DNA of 64,000 bases, from contig JBBQGM010000010.1 of NCBI GenBank assembly GCA_038322995.1, forward strand, positions 3,715 to 67,714, in the 5' to 3' direction. Positions within the stretch are counted from its first letter, which is position 1; every line of letters starts with the position of its first letter. The stretch is from QHXQ01 sp038322995 (GTDB taxonomy: Bacteria > Acidobacteriota > Blastocatellia > Pyrinomonadales > Pyrinomonadaceae). This document shows positions 8,391 through 17,220 of the stretch, piece after piece. A model generated the notes under the pieces. That model was given only the letters and a program-made list of their open reading frames with translations, ran no database searches and was not told the origin of the DNA. A program made the translations under genes and the position numbers.

Positions 8391-9296
8391 ATGAGTTCAC
8401 CCAAACACAGTAAACAAGCGCCCAATCTGGGGCTGGTCTGCATCACGCAATCGGACGAAGTGCGTTATCGCACGGTGACGCGCACGCGCCTGTTGCAATT
8501 CCCGCCCGCCGAGCAGCGGCGCATGCTGCACACGATCTACAGCGAGAATCTCGTGCGCCTCAATCGCGCGCTCGATTTTTGCGCACAGCACGAACTCAAG
8601 TTGTACCGGCTCACGTCTGGCCTGTTCCCATTCGCGGACGACCCGTTAGGCGCTGAGTTGCTTGACGAATTTGCCGATGAAGCGCAACGGACAGGCGCGC
8701 GAGCGACGGCGCAGGGGTTGCGGCTCGTGGCGCATCCAGATCAGTTCGTTGTGCTCAGTTCCGACACACCGCACGTGGTGGCGAACAGCATCAAGATTTT
8801 GCGTCTGCACGCGCGCGTGATGGACATGTTGGGCCGGCCGCGCTCGCCGTGGGCCGTGCTGGAGATTCATGGCGGCAAGTCAGACCGCGCGGATCGCCTG
8901 GTCAGTGTCATCCGCGCTCTGCCGGACGAGATTCGCACGCGGCTGGCGTTGGAGAACGACGAGTATGGTTATAGCGCGGCGGAGATTTTGGCTGTGTGCC
9001 AACGCGCCGGGGTGCCGATGGTCTTCGACGCGCATCATCATATTTGCCACGAAGGTCTGACGAGTTATGACGATCCGAGCGTCGCGGAATTTCTGGCCGC
9101 CGCGCGCACGACTTGGCCGCGCCCTGAATGGCAACTCGTCCACATCTCGAACGGGCGCACCGCCTTCAACGACCGCCAGCACAGCGACCTGATCGAAACG
9201 ATGCCCGCCGCTTACCGGCACGCGCCGTGGATCGAGGTCGAGGCTAAGCACAAAGAGTTGGCAATTGCGAAGCTGCGCGCGGAATGGATGAAATAG
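8391..9296 (+). CDS. uvsE: UV DNA damage endonuclease UvsE (UVDE)
   Basis: A 301-residue TIM-barrel repair nuclease that nicks DNA 5' of UV photoproducts. Recognisable blocks are LGLVCIT near the N-terminus, TIYSENLVRLNRALDFC, LYRLTSGLFPFAD, the metal-ligand blocks AHPDQFVVLSS and LEIHGG, LENDEYGY, MVFDAHHHICH and WIEVEAKHKELAI. These histidine, aspartate and glutamate positions form the three-metal site of the family. The stop TAG falls inside the left end of the second GTAGGCAG-type repeat. It is alone on the strand here; no other repair gene is adjacent. Confidence 0.92.
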   Translation: MSSPKHSKQAPNLGLVCITQSDEVRYRTVTRTRLLQFPPAEQRRMLHTIYSENLVRLNRALDFCAQHELKLYRLTSGLFPFADDPLGAELLDEFADEAQRTGARATAQGLRLVAHPDQFVVLSSDTPHVVANSIKILRLHARVMDMLGRPRSPWAVLEIHGGKSDRADRLVSVIRALPDEIRTRLALENDEYGYSAAEILAVCQRAGVPMVFDAHHHICHEGLTSYDDPSVAEFLAAARTTWPRPEWQLVHISNGRTAFNDRQHSDLIETMPAAYRHAPWIEVEAKHKELAIAKLRAEWMK

Positions 9297-9393
9297 TAGG
9301 CAGTAAGCAATTAAAGCAAAAGGCGACTGAGTGAAAAACACGCCACCATTTGAATGCAGGTTAACTAACTGCCTCTGCTTGCTGCGTACTATT
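9292..9393. repeat. GTAGGCAGTA-type imperfect inverted repeat, copy 2
   Basis: The left end is AATAGTAGGCAGTAAGCAA (9292-9310) and the right end TTGCTGCGTACTATT (9379-9393), imperfect complements of each other. It lies between uvsE and a broken transposase, and overlaps the stop codons of both. It is related to the element at 231-392. Confidence 0.5.
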
Positions 9394-9906
9394 CTGTATG
9401 TCTTGCTCCCGACAACTCTAAGCCCGCGAGCAAAGCCGGAATCGCCGTGATTGCATTGGCTTTTTCCGCCGTCTTAACTTGCCCAAGACCGCCGTGTGTT
9501 CTGCCGCCCACGCCGAGACCCGCCGCCCGCCTACTTTCCCGGCGACGGGCGCGGGCCCGGGCCCGCGCAATTCCTTCCCCTCCACCTTGATGAGCCTGCC
9601 TTTGGGCGGGCGCACTGCCGCGCGCACCCACTCCAGGAAGGTGCGCTCAGACTCGTGCGGGTCGAGCAATAAAAAGATGCGCCGAAAGGGGTCGTGCCAG
9701 GGGAGGCCGCCCGGCAACTCCAGCAACGTGGCGAACCATGCTCGTTTCGCGCGCCCGAACTCGGCAATCTCGGCCCAACTTTCCGCCCCGCACAGCACAG
9801 CGCAGACCGCAATGACGGCGACCATCTTGTGAAAAGTATCGGGTTTGACTTCGCAATATCGTTTGAAGAGTGCGGGTCGTAAATCTTTTATTTGTTGATA
9901 GCTCAT
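9389..9906 (-). pseudogene. ISAs1 family transposase, frameshifted and C-terminally truncated
   Basis: The N-terminal half of a DDE transposase of the ISAs1 (H-repeat) type. Starting at ATG 9906 it shows MVAVIAVCAVLCGAESWAE, EFGRAKRAWFATLLELP, HDPFRRIFLLLDP, FLEWVRA, KVEGKELRG and RVSAWAAEHTAVLG, in the family order. Near 9490 the reading frame shifts by one: the family sequence continues in another frame as LGQVKTAEKANAITAIPALL. It then stops at 9389, before the catalytic Asp of the second half. About half the transposase is missing, so it is inactive. GACTTTTGCAAGAGGTC at 9948-9964 upstream resembles an IS terminal repeat, but no partner is visible. Confidence 0.85.
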
Positions 9907-10349
9907 CGGATTTGTTCCTGTGAGCTATTTGTCGCATCAACTAACCGACTTTTGCAAGAGGTCTAATAAGTGGCGGCCTGGTAGCGACGGGGGCACTGCG
10001 CAACTCCAATACGCCATGCGGAGCGACTGCTCGCGGCCACACCGTTATCGCGTCTATCTAGAATTAAAGGCTTACCAAATCTTCGCTGTAACCTATCCGC
10101 AACAAAATTATCGGCTGACTGCAACCTAACGAGGGGCTTAAAAAGTTTAAAACAACTCCGCCGTACTGCGTCAGTTGTAGAGGTTCGTTCTACCCGGCAA
10201 TCACTAATCGGCCTGATCCCAAAATACATTTTATTGCAATAAGCTATGGGCATTTCGCCCGAGGACAATGAAGTTCTGCTGTTATTAGGTGCAATTTAGC
10301 TTCAGTTATTCGATCAGTTCTATTATCCCTTGAGTCTGAGGTTCCTATA
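9907..10349. other. Gene-free stretch upstream of the beta-helix gene
   Basis: I see no supported gene here. The stretch is more AT-rich than its neighbours, as expected for remains of mobile DNA plus the promoter region of the secreted protein gene at 10350. It contains the GACTTTTGCAAGAGGTC string (9948-9964) that may be an old IS end. Confidence 0.5.
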
Positions 10350-12983
10350 GTGCGTATGTTCCCTTGCGTTGCTTTACCGCAGCAACGTTTTACCCCCTCG
10401 TGTGCAATTAATCCATCGCTAGTGTCACTGCTTGCGTTAATTTGCTTTGCCTTTAGCTTTCAGAGCGAAGCACGGGCAACGACTTTACCCGTCCCTGCGG
10501 GTGGAAACTTTCAAGCTGCGCTCGACGCCGCGCAGCTCGGCGACACTATCGTTCTCGCAGCAGGCGCAATCTATCCTGGCCCCTTCACGCTGCCGAACAA
10601 GCCGGTGGGCACGGGCACGGATGCTGACTACATTACGATCCGCACCGGCCCAGACGACACTAATCTGCCGCCAGGGGGCGTGCGCATCTCGCCGGCTTAC
10701 TCGCCGGCTCTCGCCCAAATCGTCTCTCCCGGCTCAGCCTATAATGCTTTAAATACCGCGCCGGGGGCGCATCACTACAAGTTCATCGGCATCGAATTTC
10801 GGCCGGTCGATGCCAACGCTTTCCTGTATGATTTGCTGTTTCTGGGTAATGTTGGTGCTAATCAAAACACCTTGGCGCAAGTACCGCATCATCTACAATT
10901 CGACCGTTGCTACATTCACGCTTTCGCGACGCAGAGTTTAAAGCGTGGGATTGCCCTAAACACGGCCGAGACCTCGATCAGCAACTGCTATATCTCCGGC
11001 TTCAAAGTGATGGGCCAAGAGGCCCAGGCCATCCTCGGTTGGAACGGCCCCGGCCCTTTCCATATCGTCAACAACTATCTGGAAGCGGCGGGCGAGAATC
11101 TCATGTTCGGCGGCAGTGACCCTTCTATTCCTAATCTGATTCCTTCGGACATCGAAGTACGGCGCAACACGCTCACTAAATTGCTTGCTTGGAAGCCCTC
11201 CGACCCAACTTACGCCGGGGTGCGTTGGGTGGTTAAGAATGTGTTGGAATTAAAGAATGCGCGCCGCGTGCTCATTGATGGCAACGTGATTGAGAACAGT
11301 TGGCGCGACGCGCAGGATGGGACGGGCATTCTCTTCACCGTCCGTAATCAGGATGGCACCGCCCCCTGGTCAACGGTCGAGGACGTGCAGTTCACCAACA
11401 ACATCGTGCGCCATATGTCTTCAGCCATCAACCTACTCGGCCGCGACTATTTCTACCCGAGCCAGGTGACCTCGCGGGTGGCCATCAAGAACAATCTCTT
11501 TTATGACATTGATGGGCCGACTTGGGGTGGCAATGGCACATTTTTAAACGCCAACGGTGGCACGGACATTTCTTTCGAGCACAACACGGTCTTGCAAAGC
11601 GGCAATGTTACCATTGCCGATAGTTTGCACACCCGGTTCGTGTTTAATAACAATCTAGTACGCGCGAATCAATATGGCGTGATCGGCACGGGGCACGGGA
11701 TCGGCACCGACACGCTAGGTTTCTACTTTCCGGGCGCGGTCTTTACCGGGAACGTTATGATCGCGCCGACGAATTATCCGTGGCTTTATCCGGGTGGGAA
11801 TTACTACGCGCCATCGATGAGTGCGGTCGAATTTACGGATGTGGCAACTGATAATTATCGGCTGTTGGTGAGCAGCCCATATAAAAGTGCAGGCTCGGAC
11901 GGGAAGGACATTGGCACCGACTTCGACGCGCTCGATGCTGCGCTAGCCGGGGCAGGCATCAGCCCGACACCCACCCCAACACCGACCCCGACAGGTACGA
12001 ATGTCGCGTTAGCCAGCAACGGTGCCGTGGCGCGTGCCTCATCGACTTACAATAACTATCCGGCAAGTGCCGCGCTCGATGGTGACCGGAAGGGGTTGAA
12101 CTGGGGCACGGGCGGAGGCTGGAACGACGCCACCAGCAGCAGCTATCCTGACTGGTTGGAAGTTGCTTTCAGGGGCAGCCAGACGATCAGCGAGATCGAT
12201 CTCTATACCCTACAGGATAATTATGGCAACCCTGCGGAGCCGACCGACACGTTGATCTTCACCCAGTATGGCGTGACAGCTTTTGATGTGCAGTACTTCG
12301 ATGGTGTGACGTGGCAGACCGTGCCTGGTGCGAGCGTGACGAGCAATAACCTGGTCAAGCGCAAGTTCAGTTTCGCGCCGGTGACGACAGCAAAAATCAG
12401 GATCGTGGTTAATAACGCCTTGGCCGGCTACAGCCGTATCACTGAAGTTGAGGCCTTCACCGGCAATGCCGCGCCCACCCCGACCCCAACGCCGGATCCA
12501 ACGCCCGCGCCCAGAGTTAATGTTGCGCTCGCCGCTACCGGTGCGGCAGCTACGGCTTCATCGAGCTACAGCAGTAACTATCCAGTCCAAGCGATCAACG
12601 ACGGCGAGCGCAAAGGGTTGAACTGGGGCGCGGGTGGCGGCTGGAATGACGCCACCGTTGATGCCGCCCCCGACTGGGTAGAAGTTAAGTTCGCTGACAG
12701 CAAGTCGATCACCGAGATCGATGTCTTCACGCTACAGGATAACTACACCAGCCCGTTGGAGCCGACCTTGGGCATGCCGTTTAGTCAATACGGGCTGGCG
12801 GACTTCGAGGTGCAGTACTGGACTGGTGCGGGTTGGGCGAATGTGCCGGGCGGTGCTGTGACGGGCAACAGGTACGTGTGGCGGCAGTTTATATTTTCGG
12901 CCGTTACAACTCCCAAAATTAGAGTGCTAGTCAATAACTCCCTCGCCAGTTACAGCCGAATCGTGGAGGTCGAGGCTTATTAA
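10350..12983 (+). CDS. Secreted right-handed beta-helix protein with two repeated C-terminal F5/8C-like modules
   Basis: An extracellular protein of about 877 residues. A signal peptide (LLALICFAFSFQSEARA) precedes a parallel beta-helix (about residues 45-530) with pectate-lyase-like repeats such as HIVNNYLEAAGENLMFGGSD and FTNNIVRHMSSAINLLGRD. Two homologous modules of about 150 residues follow, each introduced by a PTPTPTPTP linker. Both contain GDRKGLNWGTGGGWND or GERKGLNWGAGGGWND, WLEVAF/WVEVKF, TLQDNY, FDVQYF/FEVQYW and a closing SRI(T/V)EVEA(F/Y). These are discoidin/F5-8C or CBM-like carbohydrate-binding folds. The architecture suggests a polysaccharide-binding or -cleaving enzyme. The start is GTG 10350 or ATG 10356. 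Codon use is less GC-biased than in the neighbours, which may indicate transfer. Confidence 0.85.
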   Translation: MRMFPCVALPQQRFTPSCAINPSLVSLLALICFAFSFQSEARATTLPVPAGGNFQAALDAAQLGDTIVLAAGAIYPGPFTLPNKPVGTGTDADYITIRTGPDDTNLPPGGVRISPAYSPALAQIVSPGSAYNALNTAPGAHHYKFIGIEFRPVDANAFLYDLLFLGNVGANQNTLAQVPHHLQFDRCYIHAFATQSLKRGIALNTAETSISNCYISGFKVMGQEAQAILGWNGPGPFHIVNNYLEAAGENLMFGGSDPSIPNLIPSDIEVRRNTLTKLLAWKPSDPTYAGVRWVVKNVLELKNARRVLIDGNVIENSWRDAQDGTGILFTVRNQDGTAPWSTVEDVQFTNNIVRHMSSAINLLGRDYFYPSQVTSRVAIKNNLFYDIDGPTWGGNGTFLNANGGTDISFEHNTVLQSGNVTIADSLHTRFVFNNNLVRANQYGVIGTGHGIGTDTLGFYFPGAVFTGNVMIAPTNYPWLYPGGNYYAPSMSAVEFTDVATDNYRLLVSSPYKSAGSDGKDIGTDFDALDAALAGAGISPTPTPTPTPTGTNVALASNGAVARASSTYNNYPASAALDGDRKGLNWGTGGGWNDATSSSYPDWLEVAFRGSQTISEIDLYTLQDNYGNPAEPTDTLIFTQYGVTAFDVQYFDGVTWQTVPGASVTSNNLVKRKFSFAPVTTAKIRIVVNNALAGYSRITEVEAFTGNAAPTPTPTPDPTPAPRVNVALAATGAAATASSSYSSNYPVQAINDGERKGLNWGAGGGWNDATVDAAPDWVEVKFADSKSITEIDVFTLQDNYTSPLEPTLGMPFSQYGLADFEVQYWTGAGWANVPGGAVTGNRYVWRQFIFSAVTTPKIRVLVNNSLASYSRIVEVEAY

Positions 12984-13018
12984 TTGTCCGGGTCAACACT
13001 TGCATCGTACCCGCGCGT

Positions 13019-13047
13019 TTCCGAAAGATGGCGTGATCTTTTCGGAA
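13019..13047 (+). terminator. Hairpin downstream of the beta-helix gene
   Basis: TTTCCGAAAGAT and ATCTTTTCGGAAG pair across a GGCGTG loop 36 bases after the stop of the beta-helix gene. No T-run follows, so it is a weak or factor-dependent terminator, or an RNA-stabilising hairpin. Confidence 0.4.
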
Positions 13048-13195
13048 GCAGCACACACCAGGGGTTAAGCCTGCTTCGGCGGTTTCGCGCAATTACATAA
13101 CTATTACAAACGGTTGGGGCGCGGGTTGCTACTATGTGGAGGTGAGATGCGTCAAACGGGCGCAGGGAAAAACTCCAATTGCAAAAGAGGTGCTT

Positions 13196-14068
13196 ATGGG
13201 TAAAGTAGCAATGTTGGGCGACAGAGCGCCGGGCCGGATCAACTGGACGACCTCGATCTTTATGATCATCTTCCATCTGGGTGCGCTCGCCGCGCTGTTT
13301 GTGTTCAGTTGGCGGGCGTTTGCCGTCACCGTGCTGCTATGGTGGGTGGCGGGCAGTCTCGGCATCGGCATGGGCCATCACCGGCTCTTGACGCATCGCG
13401 GGTACAAGACGCCGAAAGCAATCGAGTATTTCCTGACCATCTGCGGCACGCTCACCCTCGAAGGCGGGCCGATTGACTGGGTCGTGACGCACCGCATCCA
13501 CCACGCGCACACCGACGCGCCCGGCGACCCGCACACGCCGCGCGACGGCCGCTGGTGGGCGCATATGGGCTGGATTCTGCGCGGCACAGCGCAACAGCAT
13601 GGCGAACAGGTGATGCAACGCTACGCCCCAGACCTGATGAAAGATCGCTTCCATGTCTGGCTGAATAATTTCTACTGGCTGCCGTTGACCATCATTGGCG
13701 TGTCGTTGTTCGCGGTTGGCGGCTGGTCGATGTTGCTCTGGCCCATCTTCTTCCGCGTTGTCTTCGGCTTGCACGCGACGTGGCTGGTCAACTCGGCGAC
13801 GCACCTGTGGGGCACGCGCCGCTTCACCACGACCGACGATTCGACCAATAGCTGGTGGGTCGCCTTGCTGACGTTCGGCGAAGGCTGGCACAACAACCAT
13901 CACGCGCACCCGCGTGCTGCCCGGCACGGTCTCAAGTGGTACGAGATCGACGTGAACTGGTACGGCATCCGCGCGCTGCAACTGCTTGGCTTGGCTAAAG
14001 ACATCAAGCTCATCAGTCAGGCCACGATCAGGGCGGCTGAGCGTGAACCGCTCCGGCGCGCGGCGTAA
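13196..14068 (+). CDS. Acyl-CoA/acyl-lipid delta-9-type fatty acid desaturase
   Basis: A 290-residue integral membrane di-iron desaturase that inserts a double bond into saturated acyl chains. The three histidine boxes are visible: GHHRLLTHRGY, HRIHHAHTD and HNNHHAHP. Hydrophobic pairs (around residues 20-60 and 150-200) anchor it. ATG 13196 is preferred to the upstream in-frame GTG 13136 because AGAGG precedes it at 13186-13190 and the family N-terminus begins there. A strong terminator follows at 14097. Confidence 0.92.
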   Translation: MGKVAMLGDRAPGRINWTTSIFMIIFHLGALAALFVFSWRAFAVTVLLWWVAGSLGIGMGHHRLLTHRGYKTPKAIEYFLTICGTLTLEGGPIDWVVTHRIHHAHTDAPGDPHTPRDGRWWAHMGWILRGTAQQHGEQVMQRYAPDLMKDRFHVWLNNFYWLPLTIIGVSLFAVGGWSMLLWPIFFRVVFGLHATWLVNSATHLWGTRRFTTTDDSTNSWWVALLTFGEGWHNNHHAHPRAARHGLKWYEIDVNWYGIRALQLLGLAKDIKLISQATIRAAEREPLRRAA

Positions 14069-14096
14069 AGCAAAATTCGTTAAAGCGCCCCAGCAG

Positions 14097-14152
14097 ACGC
14101 GACAGGGAGTGACCGCCGTTTGGTGCGCGCTCCCTGTCGCGTTTTCCCTTTT
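14097..14152 (+). terminator. Rho-independent terminator after the desaturase gene
   Basis: ACGCGACAGGGAG (14097-14109) pairs with CTCCCTGTCGCGT (14130-14142), a perfect 13-base stem, followed at once by TTTCCCTTTT. It separates the desaturase from the two-component operon. Confidence 0.9.
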
Positions 14153-14182
14153 AGCGTAGGCGTACTTTAGAATGAAGTCGTT

Positions 14183-15091
14183 ATGCGAATCGGCAGTCGG
14201 CGCAAATCGGTCGTCTTCTTTCTCACGCTCGGCATCTGTCTGGTGTTGTTGGCGCTGGCGCTCAACGTCGGCTGGATTCTGCTCAACTGGCGCGAGGTCG
14301 CGCTGCTCGTGTTCGGCATCATCTTCTTCGTGCTGATCATCACTGGTCTCGTCCTCAACACGATCTTTCTGATCCGCGAAATCAAGCGCAACGAACAGCA
14401 CGACGCTTTCATCAACTCGGTGACGCACGAGTTAAAAACGCCCATCACCTCGATCCGGCTCTATCTGGAAACCTTGCAGACGCGCGAAGTGGATGAAGCG
14501 CGGCGCAAAGAGTTTTACAACATCATGCTCGCTGACAGTGACCGTTTGTCGCAGACGGTCGAACAGGTGTTGCGCGCCAGTCGCACCGCGCACAAGCAAC
14601 GGCGCATGGAGGTCGCGATCATCGATCTCGCGCAGATGGTGCGCGACTGTCTCGACACCACGCGACGACAACATGATCTGCCGGCCGACGCGCTGCAATA
14701 CGCGGAGCATCTGGACGCGGCCGGCGCGCGGGTCGCGGGTGATGCGGACGAGTTGCGCGCGGCCGTGGCGAATCTGCTCAACAACGCCGTCAAGTATTCG
14801 GATAAAGAGGTGCGGATTTCGGTCGAGGTGGCGACGCTCGATCCGCGCCGCGTGGCGGTGCGCGTCGCGGATCGCGGCATCGGTATTCCCGGCGCGCAAT
14901 TGAAGCGCATCTTCAAACGTTTCTATCGCGTGCCGGGCAACTTCATGGCGCGCTTCAAAGGCACGGGCCTCGGTCTCTTCATCGTGCGCTCGGTCATCGA
15001 GAAACACGGCGGGCGCGTCTTCGCTGAAAGTGCCGGTGTGGGGCAGGGCAGCACGTTCACCATCCATCTGCCGCGGGCCGAACAGCGATGA
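14183..15091 (+). CDS. Two-transmembrane sensor histidine kinase (HisKA/HATPase_c)
   Basis: A 302-residue kinase. Two membrane helices (about residues 9-33 and 37-64) are separated by only a few residues, so there is almost no periplasmic sensor. The H-box SVTHELKTPITSIRLYLE carries His82. The N-box (AAVANLLNNAVKYSDKEV), G1 (VADRGIGIPGAQL), F-box (IFKRFYRVPG) and G2 (GTGLGLFIVRSVIEKHGG) are all intact. Its TGA overlaps the start of the response regulator gene (ATGA), which shows translational coupling and pairs the two products. Confidence 0.93.
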   Translation: MRIGSRRKSVVFFLTLGICLVLLALALNVGWILLNWREVALLVFGIIFFVLIITGLVLNTIFLIREIKRNEQHDAFINSVTHELKTPITSIRLYLETLQTREVDEARRKEFYNIMLADSDRLSQTVEQVLRASRTAHKQRRMEVAIIDLAQMVRDCLDTTRRQHDLPADALQYAEHLDAAGARVAGDADELRAAVANLLNNAVKYSDKEVRISVEVATLDPRRVAVRVADRGIGIPGAQLKRIFKRFYRVPGNFMARFKGTGLGLFIVRSVIEKHGGRVFAESAGVGQGSTFTIHLPRAEQR

Positions 15092-15861
15092 GCGCGGTGC
15101 TAATCGTCGAGGACGAACGCCACCTGGCCGACGGCTTGCGTTACAACCTTGAAGCCGAAGGCTACACGGTCGAGATCGCACGCGATGGCGAGGCGGCACT
15201 CGCGCTGCTACTGACGGGTGCGCGCGCCGAGTACGCCGCCGTGGTGCTCGACGTGATGCTGCCGGGCAAGGACGGCTTCACCGTCGCGGCGGAGTTGCGC
15301 GCGGCCGGCCAGTTCGTGCCGATCCTGATGTTGACGGCGCGGGCGCACCCGGAAGATGTGCTGCACGGCTTCGAGTCGGGCGCGGATGATTATCTGGCCA
15401 AGCCGTTTGAACTAGCCATCCTGATCGCACGCCTCAACGGCCTGCTCCGGCGGCGCGAATGGTTTCATCTTGATCGCGACCCTACGACCGCGCCGCCAGC
15501 GACGACGGGTAAGCAGTCCGATGCACCGGCCGCCGATCCCGAACTCTTCGTCTTCGCCGGCAAACAGATCGACTTCGCCGCGCTTGAGCTACACACCGCT
15601 GGGCAGTCCATGCGGCTCACGCTGATGGAAGCCAAACTGCTGCGTCATTTGATCAAACACGAGGGGCGCGTCGTCTCGCGCAAGTCGCTGCTCGAAGAGG
15701 TCTGGGAGCTACAGGAAGACACCGACACGCGCGCCATCGACAACTTCATCGTGCGCCTGCGCAAATACATCGAGGACGAACCCGCCAACCCCCGCCATCT
15801 GCTCACCGTGCGCGGCGTCGGCTATCGCTTCGTCGCCGAAGCAAACGAGCCGGCAGCCTGA
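15088..15861 (+). CDS. OmpR/PhoB family response regulator
   Basis: A 257-residue DNA-binding regulator partnered with the kinase just upstream. The receiver domain (residues 1-125) has the acidic pair Glu8/Asp9, phospho-acceptor Asp55 in VVLDVMLPGKDG, the MLTARA threonine and DDYLAKPF lysine. A linker rich in Ala/Pro/Thr (about 130-150) leads to a winged-helix domain with RLTLMEAKLLRHLI, GRVVSRKSLLEEVW, NFIVRLRKYIE and the final beta-hairpin RGVGYRFV. Targets are unknown. A 21-bp repeat array begins 43 bases after its stop. Confidence 0.95.
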   Translation: MSAVLIVEDERHLADGLRYNLEAEGYTVEIARDGEAALALLLTGARAEYAAVVLDVMLPGKDGFTVAAELRAAGQFVPILMLTARAHPEDVLHGFESGADDYLAKPFELAILIARLNGLLRRREWFHLDRDPTTAPPATTGKQSDAPAADPELFVFAGKQIDFAALELHTAGQSMRLTLMEAKLLRHLIKHEGRVVSRKSLLEEVWELQEDTDTRAIDNFIVRLRKYIEDEPANPRHLLTVRGVGYRFVAEANEPAA

Positions 15862-15903
15862 CGTTAGCCCGCCCCGTCCTTTCCGGCGCGCACGCCTTAA
15901 CCG

Positions 15904-16155
15904 GAGAACCGCGACTCCTGCCGGCGGAAACACACTCCTCAAGGGCGGAAGCGCGATTCTCATGTGGGGAATCGTAACTCCCTCAAAGGGAATCGCAGTT
16001 CCCTGACAGGGAAGCGCGATTCTGTCGCGGGGAATCGCGATCCGGTGGCAAGGAATCGCAATTCTGTCGAGGGGAATCGTGCTTCTGTGCCGGGGAATCG
16101 TGCTTCCCTGCCACGGAATTGCGATTCCGGGTTGGGAATTACGCCTCCCGGTGCG
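15904..16155. repeat. 21-bp tandem array of near-palindromic units
   Basis: Eight well-conserved 21-bp units begin at 15967, 15988, 16009, 16030, 16051, 16072, 16093 and 16114. Three weaker units precede them (15904, 15925, 15946) and one weak unit follows at 16135. The consensus core is the palindrome GAATCGCGATTC preceded by GG; the remaining positions vary. The period is two helical turns of B-DNA, so every palindrome faces the same side. Because 21 is divisible by three, both strands can be read as heptapeptide repeats (GNRxSVx forward, IAIPxxR reverse), but the forward frame has no start codon at its head. The array lies between a response regulator gene and a small unknown gene at 16383. 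Confidence 0.85.
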
Positions 16156-16382
16156 AAAATCTCGCGCGCAACGGCAAGATTTCGCTGCCGACGCGAGGAT
16201 TATGCGGTTTTCCTCAGTAAAAGCGCATAATCCGGTCAGCAACAACAAACGTCGGCACAACGACTCAAGGGCACACTGCCCGGCGACGTAAACCGGCACA
16301 CAACGCAACCCCTACTCGTGCCTCACCAGCACGCCAACACGAAACCCAACCGTGCGCCCCGCGCGCACAGGAGGAAACACCG

Positions 16383-16745
16383 ATGGCCACGAGTCCCAAA
16401 GAAACCGAAGAGAAACTCAACCGCATGTTGCAAGCATGGCAGACGCTTGCGTCCGACAAAAACTTCGGCGGCATGACGCTCACGCAATTTCGCGCGGTCG
16501 TCCAACCCGCGCTCGACGCGCGCGACACCGTCGCCGACCTCGAAGACAAACTCGCCCAAGCGATAGCCGCCCGCGAGACCGCCGACGCCGCCGCGCTGAC
16601 CAAAGCCCAACTCGCCGTCAACGGCGTCCTCGCCGACCCGACCGAAGGCCCCGACAGCGCCCTCTACGAAGCCTTCGGCTACACCCGCAAAACCGACCGC
16701 AAAAGCGGCCTAACACGCAAACGCAACACACCACCCAAACCGTAA
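16383..16745 (+). CDS. Small conserved-looking protein of unknown function beside the 21-bp array
   Basis: A 120-residue soluble protein. AGGAGG at 16369-16374 gives a very strong ribosome site 8 bases before ATG 16383. The sequence is mostly helical: an N-terminal helix (KETEEKLNRMLQAWQTLA), a FGGMTLTQFRAVVQPALDAR segment, a predicted coiled coil (TVADLEDKLAQAIAARETAD), then DSALYEAFGYTRKTDRKSG and a basic tail LTRKRNTPPKP. I cannot assign a domain with certainty. The basic tail and the adjacent palindrome array make nucleic-acid binding a reasonable guess, not a finding. A GC-rich hairpin follows directly after the stop. Confidence 0.75.
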   Translation: MATSPKETEEKLNRMLQAWQTLASDKNFGGMTLTQFRAVVQPALDARDTVADLEDKLAQAIAARETADAAALTKAQLAVNGVLADPTEGPDSALYEAFGYTRKTDRKSGLTRKRNTPPKP

Positions 16746-16757
16746 CCCACATAACCC

Positions 16758-16804
16758 GCGAGCGCGGCTGCCCCGCCTGCTGAGAGCAGGGCAGCCGTGC
16801 TCGC
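16758..16804 (+). terminator. GC-rich hairpin after the small unknown gene
   Basis: GCGAGCGCGGCTGCCC (16758-16773) pairs with GGGCAGCCGTGCTCGC (16789-16804) with one G-T wobble. Only a short TTTT follows a few bases later, so it may be a weak terminator. It also marks the junction with the transposase relic. Confidence 0.5.
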
Positions 16805-17216
16805 GCAACTTTTACTACAAGCCCAAGCGTGGAAGTTACAGACGACAGACGGTGGCGGGGACAAGGCTTATTCCTCTAATCGAAACTTGCAGCTTGTCGT
16901 GTCGAAGGCGGCCATGCTGTACATCGCGTTCAAGACGAACGCGACGGCGACAGGCAATCACAGCAGCGCGTTGTGGAAGCGATTGTTTCACTTCTACATG
17001 ATGAACCAAGAGCGATTTATGCAGGCTTATCATCGGCGCAGTAATGTCGAGACGACGTTCTCTATGATTAAGGCGAAGTTCGGTGAACGACTGAAAAGCA
17101 AGACGCAGACAGCGCAAGTAAACGAAGCGTTGTGTAAAGTCTTGGCGCATAATCTGTGTTGTGTTATTCAGTCTATCTACGAGTTAGGCATAGAGCCGAC
17201 ATTCTGGACGGAGTAA
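16797..17216 (+). pseudogene. C-terminal fragment of a DDE (IS4/IS5-superfamily) transposase
   Basis: About 139 residues carrying the end of a DDE_Tnp_1-type transposase: GGGDKAYSSNRNLQLV, then the conserved YHRRSNVETTFSMIKAKFG with the catalytic Glu, then GERLKSKTQTAQVNEALCKV and a C-terminal helix. The N-terminal catalytic Asp region is missing; the frame starts at the hairpin junction. It is a 5'-truncated remnant. AT-richer codon use than neighbouring genes fits a mobile origin. The next gene starts 5 bases after the stop. Confidence 0.85.
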
Positions 17217-17220
17217 CCTC

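Noticed and set aside
15904..16155. CRISPR array
   Set aside because: Units are contiguous 21-bp palindromes without unique spacers, and no cas gene is near.
15709..16308. Real genes on either strand of the 21-bp array (heptapeptide repeats)
   Set aside because: The period being a multiple of three keeps both strands open by chance; the plus frame has no start codon at its head and the minus one overlaps the response regulator in antisense.
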